Assembly: GCA_025359105.1 (NCBI GenBank)
Contig: JANYHK010000084.1
Location: 1-32,730 of the forward strand
Direction of reading: 5' to 3'
Origin: Myxococcales bacterium
GTDB taxonomy: Bacteria > Myxococcota_A > Polyangia > Polyangiales > Polyangiaceae
DNA: 32,730 bases
Shown: piece after piece, positions 7,128-14,734 of the stretch
Layout: every line of letters starts with the position of its first letter
How positions within the stretch are numbered: position 1 is the stretch's first letter
The notes under the pieces: model-generated
The model's database searches: none
The model's input: the letters and a program-made list of their open reading frames with translations, nothing else
What the model was told of the DNA's origin: nothing
Made by a program: the position numbers and the translations under genes

Positions 7128-8177
7128 TCAGTCGACCTCGGCCCTCGTCGTCGCGAGGACGGCGGGCGGCGCCGCGCGCGAGGGGTGCTGCTTTCGCCAC
7201 GCCGCGCTCCGCGCCTGTTCCAATTCGCCCCGATCGTCGAACGGTTGCGGGCTCGCCGCGGTGGCCCGCAAATACTGTACCAAATCGGTGACCTGGTACC
7301 CCGTGACGTCGGGCCGCGCGGGGTCCCACCGGTGGTGATCGAGCCACGACAGGAGCTTCTCGAGCGCATCGGCCGAGGCCCACCGCACGTCGTGGAGGAG
7401 CACGATGCCGCCGCCGGCATATTCCAGCTGCTCACGGAGGCTGTCGAAGATCTGCTGCCCGTCGTCGCTCTTCATGTCGCCGGCCTCGACGCTCCACAAG
7501 ACGAGCTCGACGCCGCGCTCTTGCAGGCGCTCGCTCGTCCAAGCATCGAGCTGCCCGAACGGGGGGCGAAAGAGCATCGGCCGCTTCCCGATGGCGTTCT
7601 CGATCGCAAGGCCGCTCCGATCGATCTGCTCGAGCACGTCGGCGCGCGGGAGGATGGTGAGGCGCATGTGATCGTGCGTGTGGTTTCCGACGAGGTGGCC
7701 GGCGGCGACGACTTGCCGCGCGATTTCGCGCGTCTTGACCGCGCGATCGGCCTCGCCCTCGAGGTAGTGGCCGATCCAGAAGAAGGCCGCCTTCACCTCG
7801 TGACGCGCCAGGACCTTCAGGAACACGGGCGTCGTCTCGGGGAACGGACCGTCGTCGAAGGTGAACGTCACCAGCCGGCGCCCGTCCCCTGCGGCGTGGT
7901 GCGGCCCCTCGGCGAGGAGCCACGCGCGCCGCGTCGAGACCGCCGGGTTCAGGCGTGGCCACGGCGTCGGATCGGGCAAGAGCGAGGGATCGACCCCTGG
8001 TGCGGGCGGCTCCACGGGCGGCGCCAACCCGCCGGGCAGCGGGATGGCTGCCATCCCGGCGCGCGCGACGAGCGCCTTGGCCATCGTGTGGGCCTGCGCG
8101 GCGTCGGGCTTGCCGAGGCCGACCCAGCTGCCGGCGGCGAGCGAGAGTGCGAGCGCAAGTGTGGAGAGGCGCGACAT
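7128..8177 (-). CDS. Exported polysaccharide deacetylase (NodB/CE4)
   Basis: A 349-residue secreted enzyme expected to remove N- or O-acetyl groups from a cell-wall or matrix polysaccharide. It has a Sec signal peptide (about 1-28, ending AAQAH), a Pro-rich linker (about 45-80), then a NodB domain. CE4 motifs are complete: TFDDG (106-110) with catalytic-base and metal Asp, metal ligands His166 and His170 in NHTHDH, RPPFG (204-208), LWSVEAGD (227-234) and GGIVLLHD ending in 260-263. The residue spacing supports an active metalloenzyme. It lies downstream of the DUF5995/kinase pair's promoter side and shares an intergenic region with the divergent lipoprotein at 8242. Substrate (peptidoglycan or exopolysaccharide) cannot be told apart from sequence alone. 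Confidence 0.93.
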   Translation of the reverse strand: MSRLSTLALALSLAAGSWVGLGKPDAAQAHTMAKALVARAGMAAIPLPGGLAPPVEPPAPGVDPSLLPDPTPWPRLNPAVSTRRAWLLAEGPHHAAGDGRRLVTFTFDDGPFPETTPVFLKVLARHEVKAAFFWIGHYLEGEADRAVKTREIARQVVAAGHLVGNHTHDHMRLTILPRADVLEQIDRSGLAIENAIGKRPMLFRPPFGQLDAWTSERLQERGVELVLWSVEAGDMKSDDGQQIFDSLREQLEYAGGGIVLLHDVRWASADALEKLLSWLDHHRWDPARPDVTGYQVTDLVQYLRATAASPQPFDDRGELEQARSAAWRKQHPSRAAPPAVLATTRAEVD

Positions 8178-8241
8178 CGGCGGGCGGGGCGATCGTAGAA
8201 AGAGGGGCCGGGCGGGGCCAAGTTCTGCCTATCCTGATGGA

Positions 8242-9129
8242 ATGAGGCGTAGGCGGATCGCCGCGATCGTTTCGGGGCTCGGCGTGACGCTGGCCGCCAC
8301 CGCCTGCGGCGCCTTGCTCGGAATCGACGATGTCGGGTACGACCGTACGGGCGACGGCGCTGGACCACCTGGAGACGGCGCGCTCGAAGGCGCGTCGGGC
8401 GACGGAGGCGGGGACGCGCCGCTCGATGCGCCGGATGGGGCGGCGGACAGCGCCGGAACGGGCTGCGCGTTCATGCTCGACGCCTTTTTTTGCGCCGACT
8501 TCGACGAGGGGGACAAAGTGCGGTCGCGGCTCCATGGGAAGCCGGTGGACATGATGCTCAACGTCTGGGCGCCGGGGACCGCGATCCTCTCGGACGCGGG
8601 CGCCTCGCCTCCGTCGGCCCTCCGGGTCGCCGTACCTGGCTTGGTGTCCGGAGCGTCCGGCCGGGGACAGCTGACGATGAAGCTCACCGAGCAGCACTCC
8701 TCGTTCCATCTCTCCGCGAAGATCCGCTACGTCGTGCAGGATGTGGAGAGCTGCAGCAGCGGTGAGGTCGAATTTCTTCGCTTCTATCTGTCGAACCCCT
8801 CCGACCCTCAAAATTGCACGATTGGCTACGGCACCAAGAGACGCAGCACCGGCATCACCGCCCACTGCCCGAACACGGACAGCGGTGCGAGCGTTTTCAA
8901 TGCGTTGATTCTTCCGGCGGCTCCCTCCGACTGGATGCCGTTCACCGCGGACGTCACCTTCGGCCCACCCCTCAAGGTCAACTACAACAACGGCGTGAGC
9001 GACATCTTCCAGACGTACGACTATTCGCCCGACGCCGGGCAGCTCGAGTTCTTCCTCGGGACGGTGTCGTTGGGGCCGTGCGGTCCGGTGATCGTCGAAT
9101 ACGACGATTTCGTGATCACGACGAACTGA
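8242..9129 (+). CDS. Putative lipoprotein with acidic linker, unknown function
   Basis: A 295-residue protein with an Arg-rich signal peptide and lipobox-like LAATAC (Cys22), followed by GALLGIDDV, a beginning I associate with myxobacterial lipoproteins. An Asp/Gly/Ala-rich linker covers about 35-75. The remaining 220 residues look beta-rich with several Cys (FMLDAFFCADFDEGD, VESCSSGEVEFLRFYL, VEYDDFVITTN) and could be a concanavalin-like sugar-binding sandwich; this is a guess from pattern only. No enzyme motif is visible. The start chosen is ATG 8242, where the signal peptide begins; the Shine-Dalgarno sequence is weak. A run of seven T at 8485-8491 encodes Phe-Phe and is unusual in this GC-rich gene. 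Confidence 0.72.
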   Translation: MRRRRIAAIVSGLGVTLAATACGALLGIDDVGYDRTGDGAGPPGDGALEGASGDGGGDAPLDAPDGAADSAGTGCAFMLDAFFCADFDEGDKVRSRLHGKPVDMMLNVWAPGTAILSDAGASPPSALRVAVPGLVSGASGRGQLTMKLTEQHSSFHLSAKIRYVVQDVESCSSGEVEFLRFYLSNPSDPQNCTIGYGTKRRSTGITAHCPNTDSGASVFNALILPAAPSDWMPFTADVTFGPPLKVNYNNGVSDIFQTYDYSPDAGQLEFFLGTVSLGPCGPVIVEYDDFVITTN

Positions 9130-9180
9130 GGGGCCAGGCGCCTCGCGCGGGGTGGCGCTCGTGCGAAGCTTGCCGGCAAC

Positions 9181-9200
9181 TTCTCGAGCGGCATCGAGAA
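9181..9200. terminator. Hairpin between convergent genes
   Basis: TTCTCGA (9181-9187) and TCGAGAA (9194-9200) form a perfect 7-bp stem with a 6-base loop in the 78-base gap between the convergent lipoprotein and glycosidase genes. No U-tract follows on either strand, so it is only a possible bidirectional terminator or mRNA-end structure. Confidence 0.45.
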
Positions 9201-9207
9201 CGGCGCT

Positions 9208-10368
9208 TCAGGGCCACACGCCAGGCACCTCCGCGCCAGCCGCCCATCCGATCGCGTGGACCGGATCGCCTGCCCACGACGCGCGGAACGCGTCGCGCAC
9301 GACGAGCTCCGCGAGCTTGCCGCGCGGGGAGAAGCCCCACTCCGCCTCTTGCGAGACGTCGTCGGGATCGGCGTAGAGGCGCCAGACGAAGAAGCCGGCG
9401 AAGTACGGCTCGTCGAGAAGCGGCGCGAGGAGGGCCGAGTACGCCTGCGCTTGCGCCTGCTCGTCCACCTTCACGCCCTTCATCGCGTCGGGCCACTCCC
9501 ATGGACGAATGGCCGCATTCGCGCGCGTCGTGTAGCCGATCTCCGTGAAAAGGACGGGGCGGCGCCACGTCTCGGCGAGGCGATGCACCTTGTCCTTCAC
9601 GCGCCCCCCGCCCGCGAGGAGCTCGGCGAAGGGGGCGCCGTCTTTCTCCGCGAGCGGATAAAACGCGTTGATCCCGATGACGTCGAGGTCGCCGAGGATG
9701 ACGGTGTCGTCGACGTCGTCCCAGTTCGCCGAGTAGGTGACCATGCCGTGGTACGCGGCGCGGACGTCGCGCAGGATCTGGGCGAAGCTCGGCGCGCGCG
9801 TCGTCGTCACCCACGAGCGCAGCTCGACGCCGGCGCTGAAGAGCTCGGCGCGCGCTTCTTCCGCGACCCTCGCCCACGTCAGGACGAAGCGGCGGTAGCT
9901 CGCCGCCCACCGTGCCCAGCCGGCGTCGGTGCCTGGATCGATCTTCGCGCGCCATTCGCCGGACTCGACCCAGAGGTGCGGCACGAGCATCACCTTGAGC
10001 CCGCGCCCGTGCGCCATCAAGATCGCGCGCTTCACCGCGGCGCGCGTTGCCTCGAACGGCGCCTCGAAGGTGAGGTCGACACCCTGTCCGTGCAGATCGG
10101 CGACGCGCCCGAACGGCGTCACGCTGACCCACTCCGCCCCCATCGCGCGGCACTCGACGAGGGTGCGACCGAACGCCGGTGAGCCGTAGCCGACGTCGGG
10201 GTGGTAGCCGTTCTCGATGGGGCCTATCGTCATGCCGCGCGCGCCACGGAGCTCGGCGGCGCTCCAGCCGTCGGGCTGCCTTCGCGCGCGCGGACCGGCG
10301 TGCGCCGCTGTCGCCAGCGCGACGACGCCGACCAGCGCGCCCAGGAGCGCGCGCGCGCGCCGAGTCAT
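9208..10368 (-). CDS. Exported glycoside-hydrolase-like TIM-barrel protein (GH113-like)
   Basis: A 386-residue secreted protein. A signal peptide (about 1-24, ending AAHA) precedes RGMTIGPIENGYHPDVGYGSP and a TIM-barrel-like sequence with strands WVSVTPFG, LKVMLVPHLWV, DVIGINAFYPL and PVLFTEIGY. The Glu276 in FTEIGY sits where clan GH-A and GH113 enzymes keep the nucleophile; an acid/base Glu is less certain. GH113 contains beta-mannanases and related enzymes. The start is ATG 10368; the open frame upstream is a shadow of the HAD gene. It is the last gene of the four-gene minus-strand cluster, with 4 bases separating its start from the HAD stop. Exact substrate is unknown; it could also be a non-catalytic barrel. 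Confidence 0.72.
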   Translation of the reverse strand: MTRRARALLGALVGVVALATAAHAGPRARRQPDGWSAAELRGARGMTIGPIENGYHPDVGYGSPAFGRTLVECRAMGAEWVSVTPFGRVADLHGQGVDLTFEAPFEATRAAVKRAILMAHGRGLKVMLVPHLWVESGEWRAKIDPGTDAGWARWAASYRRFVLTWARVAEEARAELFSAGVELRSWVTTTRAPSFAQILRDVRAAYHGMVTYSANWDDVDDTVILGDLDVIGINAFYPLAEKDGAPFAELLAGGGRVKDKVHRLAETWRRPVLFTEIGYTTRANAAIRPWEWPDAMKGVKVDEQAQAQAYSALLAPLLDEPYFAGFFVWRLYADPDDVSQEAEWGFSPRGKLAELVVRDAFRASWAGDPVHAIGWAAGAEVPGVWP

Positions 10369-10372
10369 CGCG

Positions 10373-11053
10373 TCACGCGACCTCTCCGTCGAGCATCGCG
10401 TCGGTGAGGTCGGCGATCGTGGCGGCGACGACGTCGGCCCCCGCCGCGGCGAGTGACGCCGCGTCGTAGGCGTGCGCGACCGCGGCGCAGCGAAGGCCCG
10501 CCTTCTTCGCGGCCTCCACGCCGGCGAGCGAGTCCTCCACCACGACCGCGCGGCGCCGCTCAACAAGGGGCACGCTGTGGGCCGCGAGCTCCTGCAGCGC
10601 CAGGAGGTACCCCTCGGGATCGGGTTTGCACGCCTTGGTCGCCTCCGCGGGGACGATGAACGCGACGAGCTCCGCGATGCCCATACGCCCGAGGCAGTAG
10701 CGGATCTCGTGCTCGAGCGCACCGGACACGATTCCGACCTTGCCCCGCGCCGCGCGACGACGCACGAGGTCCGCGGCCCCGGGGAAGATACGGAGCCCCT
10801 CCTCTATGCGCGCCATGTACGCCGGCTTCTTGGCGGCAACGAGCGCGGCGACGCGCACCGAGGAGATCGTGTGCCCTGCATCCTGGAGCATCGCCGTGAA
10901 CGCGCCGCGATCGTCGAAGCCCATGTACCGCTCGACGTACGCGTCTTCCGTCAGGGTGATGCCGAGCGGCTCCAGGACGTCACGGAACGCCGCGAGGTGG
11001 ACGTGCTCGTCGTCCACCAGCACGCCGTTGAAGTCGAAGAGCGTCGCCGTCAC
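10373..11053 (-). CDS. HAD-superfamily hydrolase (beta-phosphoglucomutase/phosphatase-like)
   Basis: A 226-residue HAD protein. Motif I is DFNGVLVDDEH (Asp7, with Asn9 where most HAD phosphatases and mutases have a second Asp). A helical cap (about 15-80) places it in subfamily I, motif II Ser lies in GIVSGA, motif III Lys in KACKPDPEGY, and motif IV in VVVEDSLAGVEAAKKAG. Such enzymes hydrolyse sugar phosphates or isomerise beta-phosphoglucose. The start is GTG 11053, because GGAGG (complement of 11062-11066) sits 8 nt upstream of it and the domain begins at once; the longer reading is a low-complexity extension. It starts 16 bases after the outer-membrane gene and ends 4 bases before the glycosidase start. 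A role in sugar phosphate handling for the cluster is inference. Confidence 0.85.
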   Translation of the reverse strand: MTATLFDFNGVLVDDEHVHLAAFRDVLEPLGITLTEDAYVERYMGFDDRGAFTAMLQDAGHTISSVRVAALVAAKKPAYMARIEEGLRIFPGAADLVRRRAARGKVGIVSGALEHEIRYCLGRMGIAELVAFIVPAEATKACKPDPEGYLLALQELAAHSVPLVERRRAVVVEDSLAGVEAAKKAGLRCAAVAHAYDAASLAAAGADVVAATIADLTDAMLDGEVA

Positions 11054-11069
11054 GTCCTGTGCCTCCGCT

Positions 11070-12323
11070 TCAGAGATCGACGGCGACGCCGACGCCGACG
11101 CCGAAGCGCACCCACGCGCCCGTCGCGTCGATGGGCGAAGAGCGCGCGCCACCGTACGACGGGTGGACCTGCAGCGCGAGCGGCGTGAGCGTCCCGCGGA
11201 GGTACGGCAAGAACGCGTACGACGCCTCGACGCCGAGCCGCGCTGCCGCCTGCGCGCCGGGGCTAGGCTGGCACGTCGGGACGAAGAGGTCCCCGCCCAC
11301 GGCGCCAGCGCTGTACCCGGCGAGGCCGACGCCCGCGTCGGCGGCGACCCGCAGGCGCGGCGTGAGCCGGTAAGCGAAGGTGCCGATGCCGTAGCCGGCG
11401 ATCTCCGTGGCCGACTCGGTGTTCGCGATGGACTGCGTGCAGCCCGGGCCGGTGATCGGCGCGGCGATCGTGTTGCTCCACGAGTCGCCGGTGAGGTGCA
11501 GGAGCAGTCCCACGCCCGCGGCCCACCGCGGCGTGTCGACGAGCCAGTACGAGCCGCTCACGGCGAAGGCGAGGCGAGCCCCTTCGGTGAGGCCGCCGAG
11601 CTTCGAGAAGACGACGCCGAGCTCCGCCTTCGCGGTGAAGCGCTTCGGGCCGCCGAAGTCCCACGCGGGGGTTGCGGTCGGCTTGTCGGACGTGCCCGGC
11701 GCGGCAGGTGCCCCGGGCGCGCCGGGCGTGTGCGGAAGCGGCTGATTGGGATCTTTCTCCAGCTGCGCGTCGACGATGATGGCGCGGCCGTATTTGGCCT
11801 CGATCTCCTTGGAGAACGGCTTGTGCCCCGCGAGCTCGATGTCGATCTTGTGGCTGCCAGGGGGCAGCTGGAAGCTGAACGGCGTCGTGCCGGCAGGCTC
11901 GTTTCGCTTGCCGTCCACGAACACTGTGGCGCGGCTGGGCGCGGACGCCACGGTCAGGATCGATCGCCGGTGCCGCAGCTCCTCGAGCTCCCCGCGGGCC
12001 TCCGCCTTGTCCTGCGGCGTGAGCCCTGTCTGCATGAGGTAGCTGTCGTAGGCTTCGCTCGCCTGTTCCGGCTCGTCCAGCCGGAGGTGGCACTTGGCGA
12101 TGTTCCAGAGCTCGCTCGCGGGGCCGCCGAGCTTGAAGGCCTCGCTGAAGTATCGGATGGCGTCGTTGTAGCGCCCGTCCTTGTACGCGCGGACCCCCTG
12201 CTGATCGAGCACGCGCGCGCGCGCGACCTCTTCGTCCTTGGGCGCTGCCAGCGCGTTGCCCGCGAGCGCGAAGACGAGGGCCGTGGCGGCGAGCGAGGCG
12301 AGGCAACGCATCCGTGCCGCCAT
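11070..12323 (-). CDS. TPR and PEGA domain outer-membrane protein
   Basis: A 417-residue exported protein. A signal peptide (about 1-27, ending NALAAP) is followed by TPR-like repeats (about 33-115: GVRAYKDGRYNDAIRYFSEAF, ASELWNIAKCHLRLDEPEQA), a PEGA domain (about 123-192: TVFVDGKRNEPAGTTPFSF, LPPGSHKIDIELAGHKPF), a Pro/Ala linker and a C-terminal beta-strand-rich region (about 222-417) resembling an outer-membrane barrel, ending GVGVGVAVDL. This layout is a common myxobacterial envelope protein type; PEGA domains are thought to sit at surface layers. Either ATG 12323 or the internal ATG 12311 may start it; both leave the signal peptide intact. It is 6 bases downstream of the metallophosphoesterase stop. 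Confidence 0.8.
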   Translation of the reverse strand: MAARMRCLASLAATALVFALAGNALAAPKDEEVARARVLDQQGVRAYKDGRYNDAIRYFSEAFKLGGPASELWNIAKCHLRLDEPEQASEAYDSYLMQTGLTPQDKAEARGELEELRHRRSILTVASAPSRATVFVDGKRNEPAGTTPFSFQLPPGSHKIDIELAGHKPFSKEIEAKYGRAIIVDAQLEKDPNQPLPHTPGAPGAPAAPGTSDKPTATPAWDFGGPKRFTAKAELGVVFSKLGGLTEGARLAFAVSGSYWLVDTPRWAAGVGLLLHLTGDSWSNTIAAPITGPGCTQSIANTESATEIAGYGIGTFAYRLTPRLRVAADAGVGLAGYSAGAVGGDLFVPTCQPSPGAQAAARLGVEASYAFLPYLRGTLTPLALQVHPSYGGARSSPIDATGAWVRFGVGVGVAVDL

Positions 12324-12329
12324 CGTACA

Positions 12330-13712
12330 TCAGCTGGAGACGAGCACGACCCGCGTAACCTCGGGCGGCGCCCCGACGCGGGCCGGGGGGCCCACGACAC
12401 CGAAGCCGCGGTTGACGTAGAGGACCGTACCGTCGACGTCGTAGCGTCCGGCCACGAAGGGCATGAACAGCTTCGCTGGCGTGAAGCCAGGGTTGATTTG
12501 CCCGCCGTGCGTGTGGCCCGACAGCTGGAGGGCGACCGTGCCCGCCGACGCCCGAATGAAGTTGGGCTGGTGGGCGAGGAGGATCCGCGGCAAGTCGGCC
12601 GGCACCTGCGCGATCGCGGCATCGAGGTCCGGCCCCGGCCCGCCCGAGCGCTGCCCCCACATGTCGTCGACGCCGAGCAGGGCGAAGCCCCCGCCGTCGC
12701 CGGGGCGGATGACGCGACCGCGGTTCATGAGGACCTCGACCTGCGTTTTGCCCAGCGCCGCGAGGACCTCTCCTACGCCGCTGTAGTAGTCGTGGTTGCC
12801 GGGAATGGCGAAGACGCCGTCGCGCGCGCGCAGCGATCCGAGCGCGCGCGCGAGCATCGGGGCGCAGTCCGGATCGAAGTCCACGAGATCGCCTGTGGCG
12901 ACGATGAGGTCGGGCCTGGCCTCGGCGACGCGATCCAGACCCTCCTTCAGGTCCCGCTCGTTCACGTTGATGCCGGCGTGCAGATCGCTCACCTGCACGA
13001 TCGTGTAGCCGTCGAGCGCCTTGGGAAGGCCGGGGATCCGAACGACGACCTCGTCGATCTGGAACGCGTGGCGGCCGCGGAGGATGCCCCAGCCGAGGAT
13101 CGAGCCCGTCGCACCGAGCGCGAGGAGCCCGCCGGCGCGCTCGAGCGCCTCGCGCCGTCCGAACAAGGGCGAGGGTGGCGAAACGACCGGGGCAGCGACC
13201 TTCGGCGCCTCGTCGGGATCGGCGAGCGCGGTGGCCGTGTCGGCGATCGCGGCGCCGGCGGTGGCGGTGGCGTCCGGAGCGAGCGTGGCTGGCGCCTCGA
13301 CGGCGGGCGCTTCCAGGGCGGGCGCGGCGGTGCGTCGCGACAGGAGGCGCGCCCCCGCAATGGCGATGGCCAGAAGCGGAAGTGACATCAGCACGAACAT
13401 CGCCTCGACGAGGAGGAGCGCGAGGATCTCGCCGAGGATCGAGCTGTGCGCGCGCCTCGCGACGGCGCGCATGAGAGGCCCCGCGACGACGACGATGCCC
13501 ACGACGATCTTCGCGGCCCGGCGGTAGCGGGCGAGGCGCGGGAACGCGCGCATCGCCCACGCCACGATGAACCAATGGGCGGCAGCGCTGGCCGCAAACA
13601 TCGGCAACAAGAAGAGAACGAACCCGAAGATGCGGCCTACGTGCACGTGGGACTTTGGATGATGCCCGGCCCAGGCTCGTTTCGCCAGCGCGACCGGGGG
13701 AGCTCGCTCCAT
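12330..13712 (-). CDS. Membrane metallophosphoesterase (YkuE/YaeI-like)
   Basis: A 460-residue protein. The N-terminal 130 residues contain about three membrane helices (VGRIFGFVLFLLPMFAASAA, AKIVVGIVVVAGPLM, ILALLLVEAMFVLMSLPLLAIAIAG), then an Ala/Pro-rich linker, another hydrophobic turn and a calcineurin-like phosphoesterase domain with complete metal motifs: QVSDLHAGI, ATGDLVDFD, IPGNHDYYSG, LLAHQPN and LSGHTHGGQ. Related proteins include YkuE/YaeI-type enzymes acting on lipid-linked phosphates such as UDP-diacylglucosamine or on other phosphoesters. Starts are uncertain: ATG 13712 is used, and GTG 13646 just before the first helix is an alternative. It heads a four-gene minus-strand cluster and is divergent from the kinase-fold gene at 13794. 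Confidence 0.88.
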   Translation of the reverse strand: MERAPPVALAKRAWAGHHPKSHVHVGRIFGFVLFLLPMFAASAAAHWFIVAWAMRAFPRLARYRRAAKIVVGIVVVAGPLMRAVARRAHSSILGEILALLLVEAMFVLMSLPLLAIAIAGARLLSRRTAAPALEAPAVEAPATLAPDATATAGAAIADTATALADPDEAPKVAAPVVSPPSPLFGRREALERAGGLLALGATGSILGWGILRGRHAFQIDEVVVRIPGLPKALDGYTIVQVSDLHAGINVNERDLKEGLDRVAEARPDLIVATGDLVDFDPDCAPMLARALGSLRARDGVFAIPGNHDYYSGVGEVLAALGKTQVEVLMNRGRVIRPGDGGGFALLGVDDMWGQRSGGPGPDLDAAIAQVPADLPRILLAHQPNFIRASAGTVALQLSGHTHGGQINPGFTPAKLFMPFVAGRYDVDGTVLYVNRGFGVVGPPARVGAPPEVTRVVLVSS

Positions 13713-13775
13713 GTCGACCGAGTGCGAACGCGCACGACCTCGGCAATGCGCGGGTGCACCGCGGCGTCTTTTGGC

Positions 13776-13781
13776 TATAAC
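13776..13781 (+). promoter_or_regulatory. -10-like TATAAC before the kinase-fold gene
   Basis: TATAAC lies 12 bases before ATG 13794, implying a very short leader of about 6 nt; no clear -35 or Shine-Dalgarno sequence is seen. In a GC-rich background an AT-rich hexamer here is suggestive, not conclusive. Confidence 0.4.
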
Positions 13782-13793
13782 GAAGCGCCGCGG

Positions 13794-14729
13794 ATGAACG
13801 ACCACCCGAGCACCGATGAGCCGATGGAGCCGATGTGGCTCGGCGACCTCAAGGATCGTCCGGTGAAGGCTGGCATTCTGAGGGGCGCCGAGGGGCAGCT
13901 GCTCGTCATCGAGACGTTCGAGCTCGGGCGGACGGCCTTCGCCGACGTCACGCACGCGTTCCGGACGCTGGGCGCTCTCGAGCACGTCGTTCATCCGAAC
14001 GTCGCGCGCATTCTTGCGACCAGAGTGGAGGGCGAGCAGCTCATCGTGACGAGCGGGTACCTCGAGGGCGAGTCGCTCTCGACCGTGTTCTTCCACGCCG
14101 CCGGGCGCGCGATGCGGGTGCCGATCGACGTGGGATGCCGCGTCGTCGTGGACGTCCTCGCGGGGCTCAGCGCGCTGCACGGTCTGCGCGACGCCGGGGG
14201 GACCGCCATCGACTTTGCCCACGGCGAGGTCTGCCCGCGCAACATCATCGTCGGCGTCGACGGGCGCTCGCGCATCGTCCACGCGTGCCGGCCCGGACAC
14301 TCTCCGGCGGACCCGAGGCCGCCGGCCCTACCCTACGCCGCGCCCGAGACGCTCGCGCACGGCACCATGTCGCCGGCCGCCGACGTGTACGGCGTGGGCG
14401 CGCTTCTCTTCCACATGCTCGACGGCGGACCTCCCTTCGAGGCGAACAAGGCCGCGATCACGGCGGCGCACGCGAACGGCGCGGTTCCCCGCGCGCGGCT
14501 CCCTGTCGACGAGGCGATGTGGGATCCGCTCGTGGCGATCGCCGCGCGCGCGATGGCCACCGACCCGGTCCGCCGCTACGCGTCCGTGAGCGAGATGGCT
14601 GGCGAGATCCGCCGCGCGGTGACGACGCGCCTTGCGAGTGTAGAGCACACGTCGATCGTGCTCTACGATCTGTGCGGTGGCGCCATCCGCCGGCGCCGGA
14701 CGCGCGTGTCCGTGCCACCCCGAGCCTAG
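13794..14729 (+). CDS. Ser/Thr kinase-fold protein, predicted pseudokinase
   Basis: A 311-residue soluble protein with the C-lobe of a Hanks-type kinase: HGEVCPRNIIVG (143-154) matches the HRDVxPxN catalytic loop, YAAPETL (181-187) the APE motif, DVYGVGALLFHMLDGGPPF (197-215) the alpha-F region, and the C-terminal helices are normal (ATDPVRRYASVSEM). Catalytic residues are missing: no Gly-rich loop in the N-lobe, no VAIK lysine (LLVIETF at 36-42), the HRD Asp is Glu145 with Arg replaced by Gly, and the DFG segment reads VHAC (162-165). Asn150 is retained. It is therefore likely a scaffold or allosteric partner, not an active kinase. It is flanked by a divergent metallophosphoesterase and a convergent DUF2804 gene 5 bases away. 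Confidence 0.85.
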   Translation: MNDHPSTDEPMEPMWLGDLKDRPVKAGILRGAEGQLLVIETFELGRTAFADVTHAFRTLGALEHVVHPNVARILATRVEGEQLIVTSGYLEGESLSTVFFHAAGRAMRVPIDVGCRVVVDVLAGLSALHGLRDAGGTAIDFAHGEVCPRNIIVGVDGRSRIVHACRPGHSPADPRPPALPYAAPETLAHGTMSPAADVYGVGALLFHMLDGGPPFEANKAAITAAHANGAVPRARLPVDEAMWDPLVAIAARAMATDPVRRYASVSEMAGEIRRAVTTRLASVEHTSIVLYDLCGGAIRRRRTRVSVPPRA

Positions 14730-14734
14730 TCAGG

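Noticed and set aside
10740-13385. 881-codon plus-strand open frame
   Set aside because: It runs antisense across three well supported minus-strand genes and is Arg/Ala-rich, as expected for a high-GC shadow frame.
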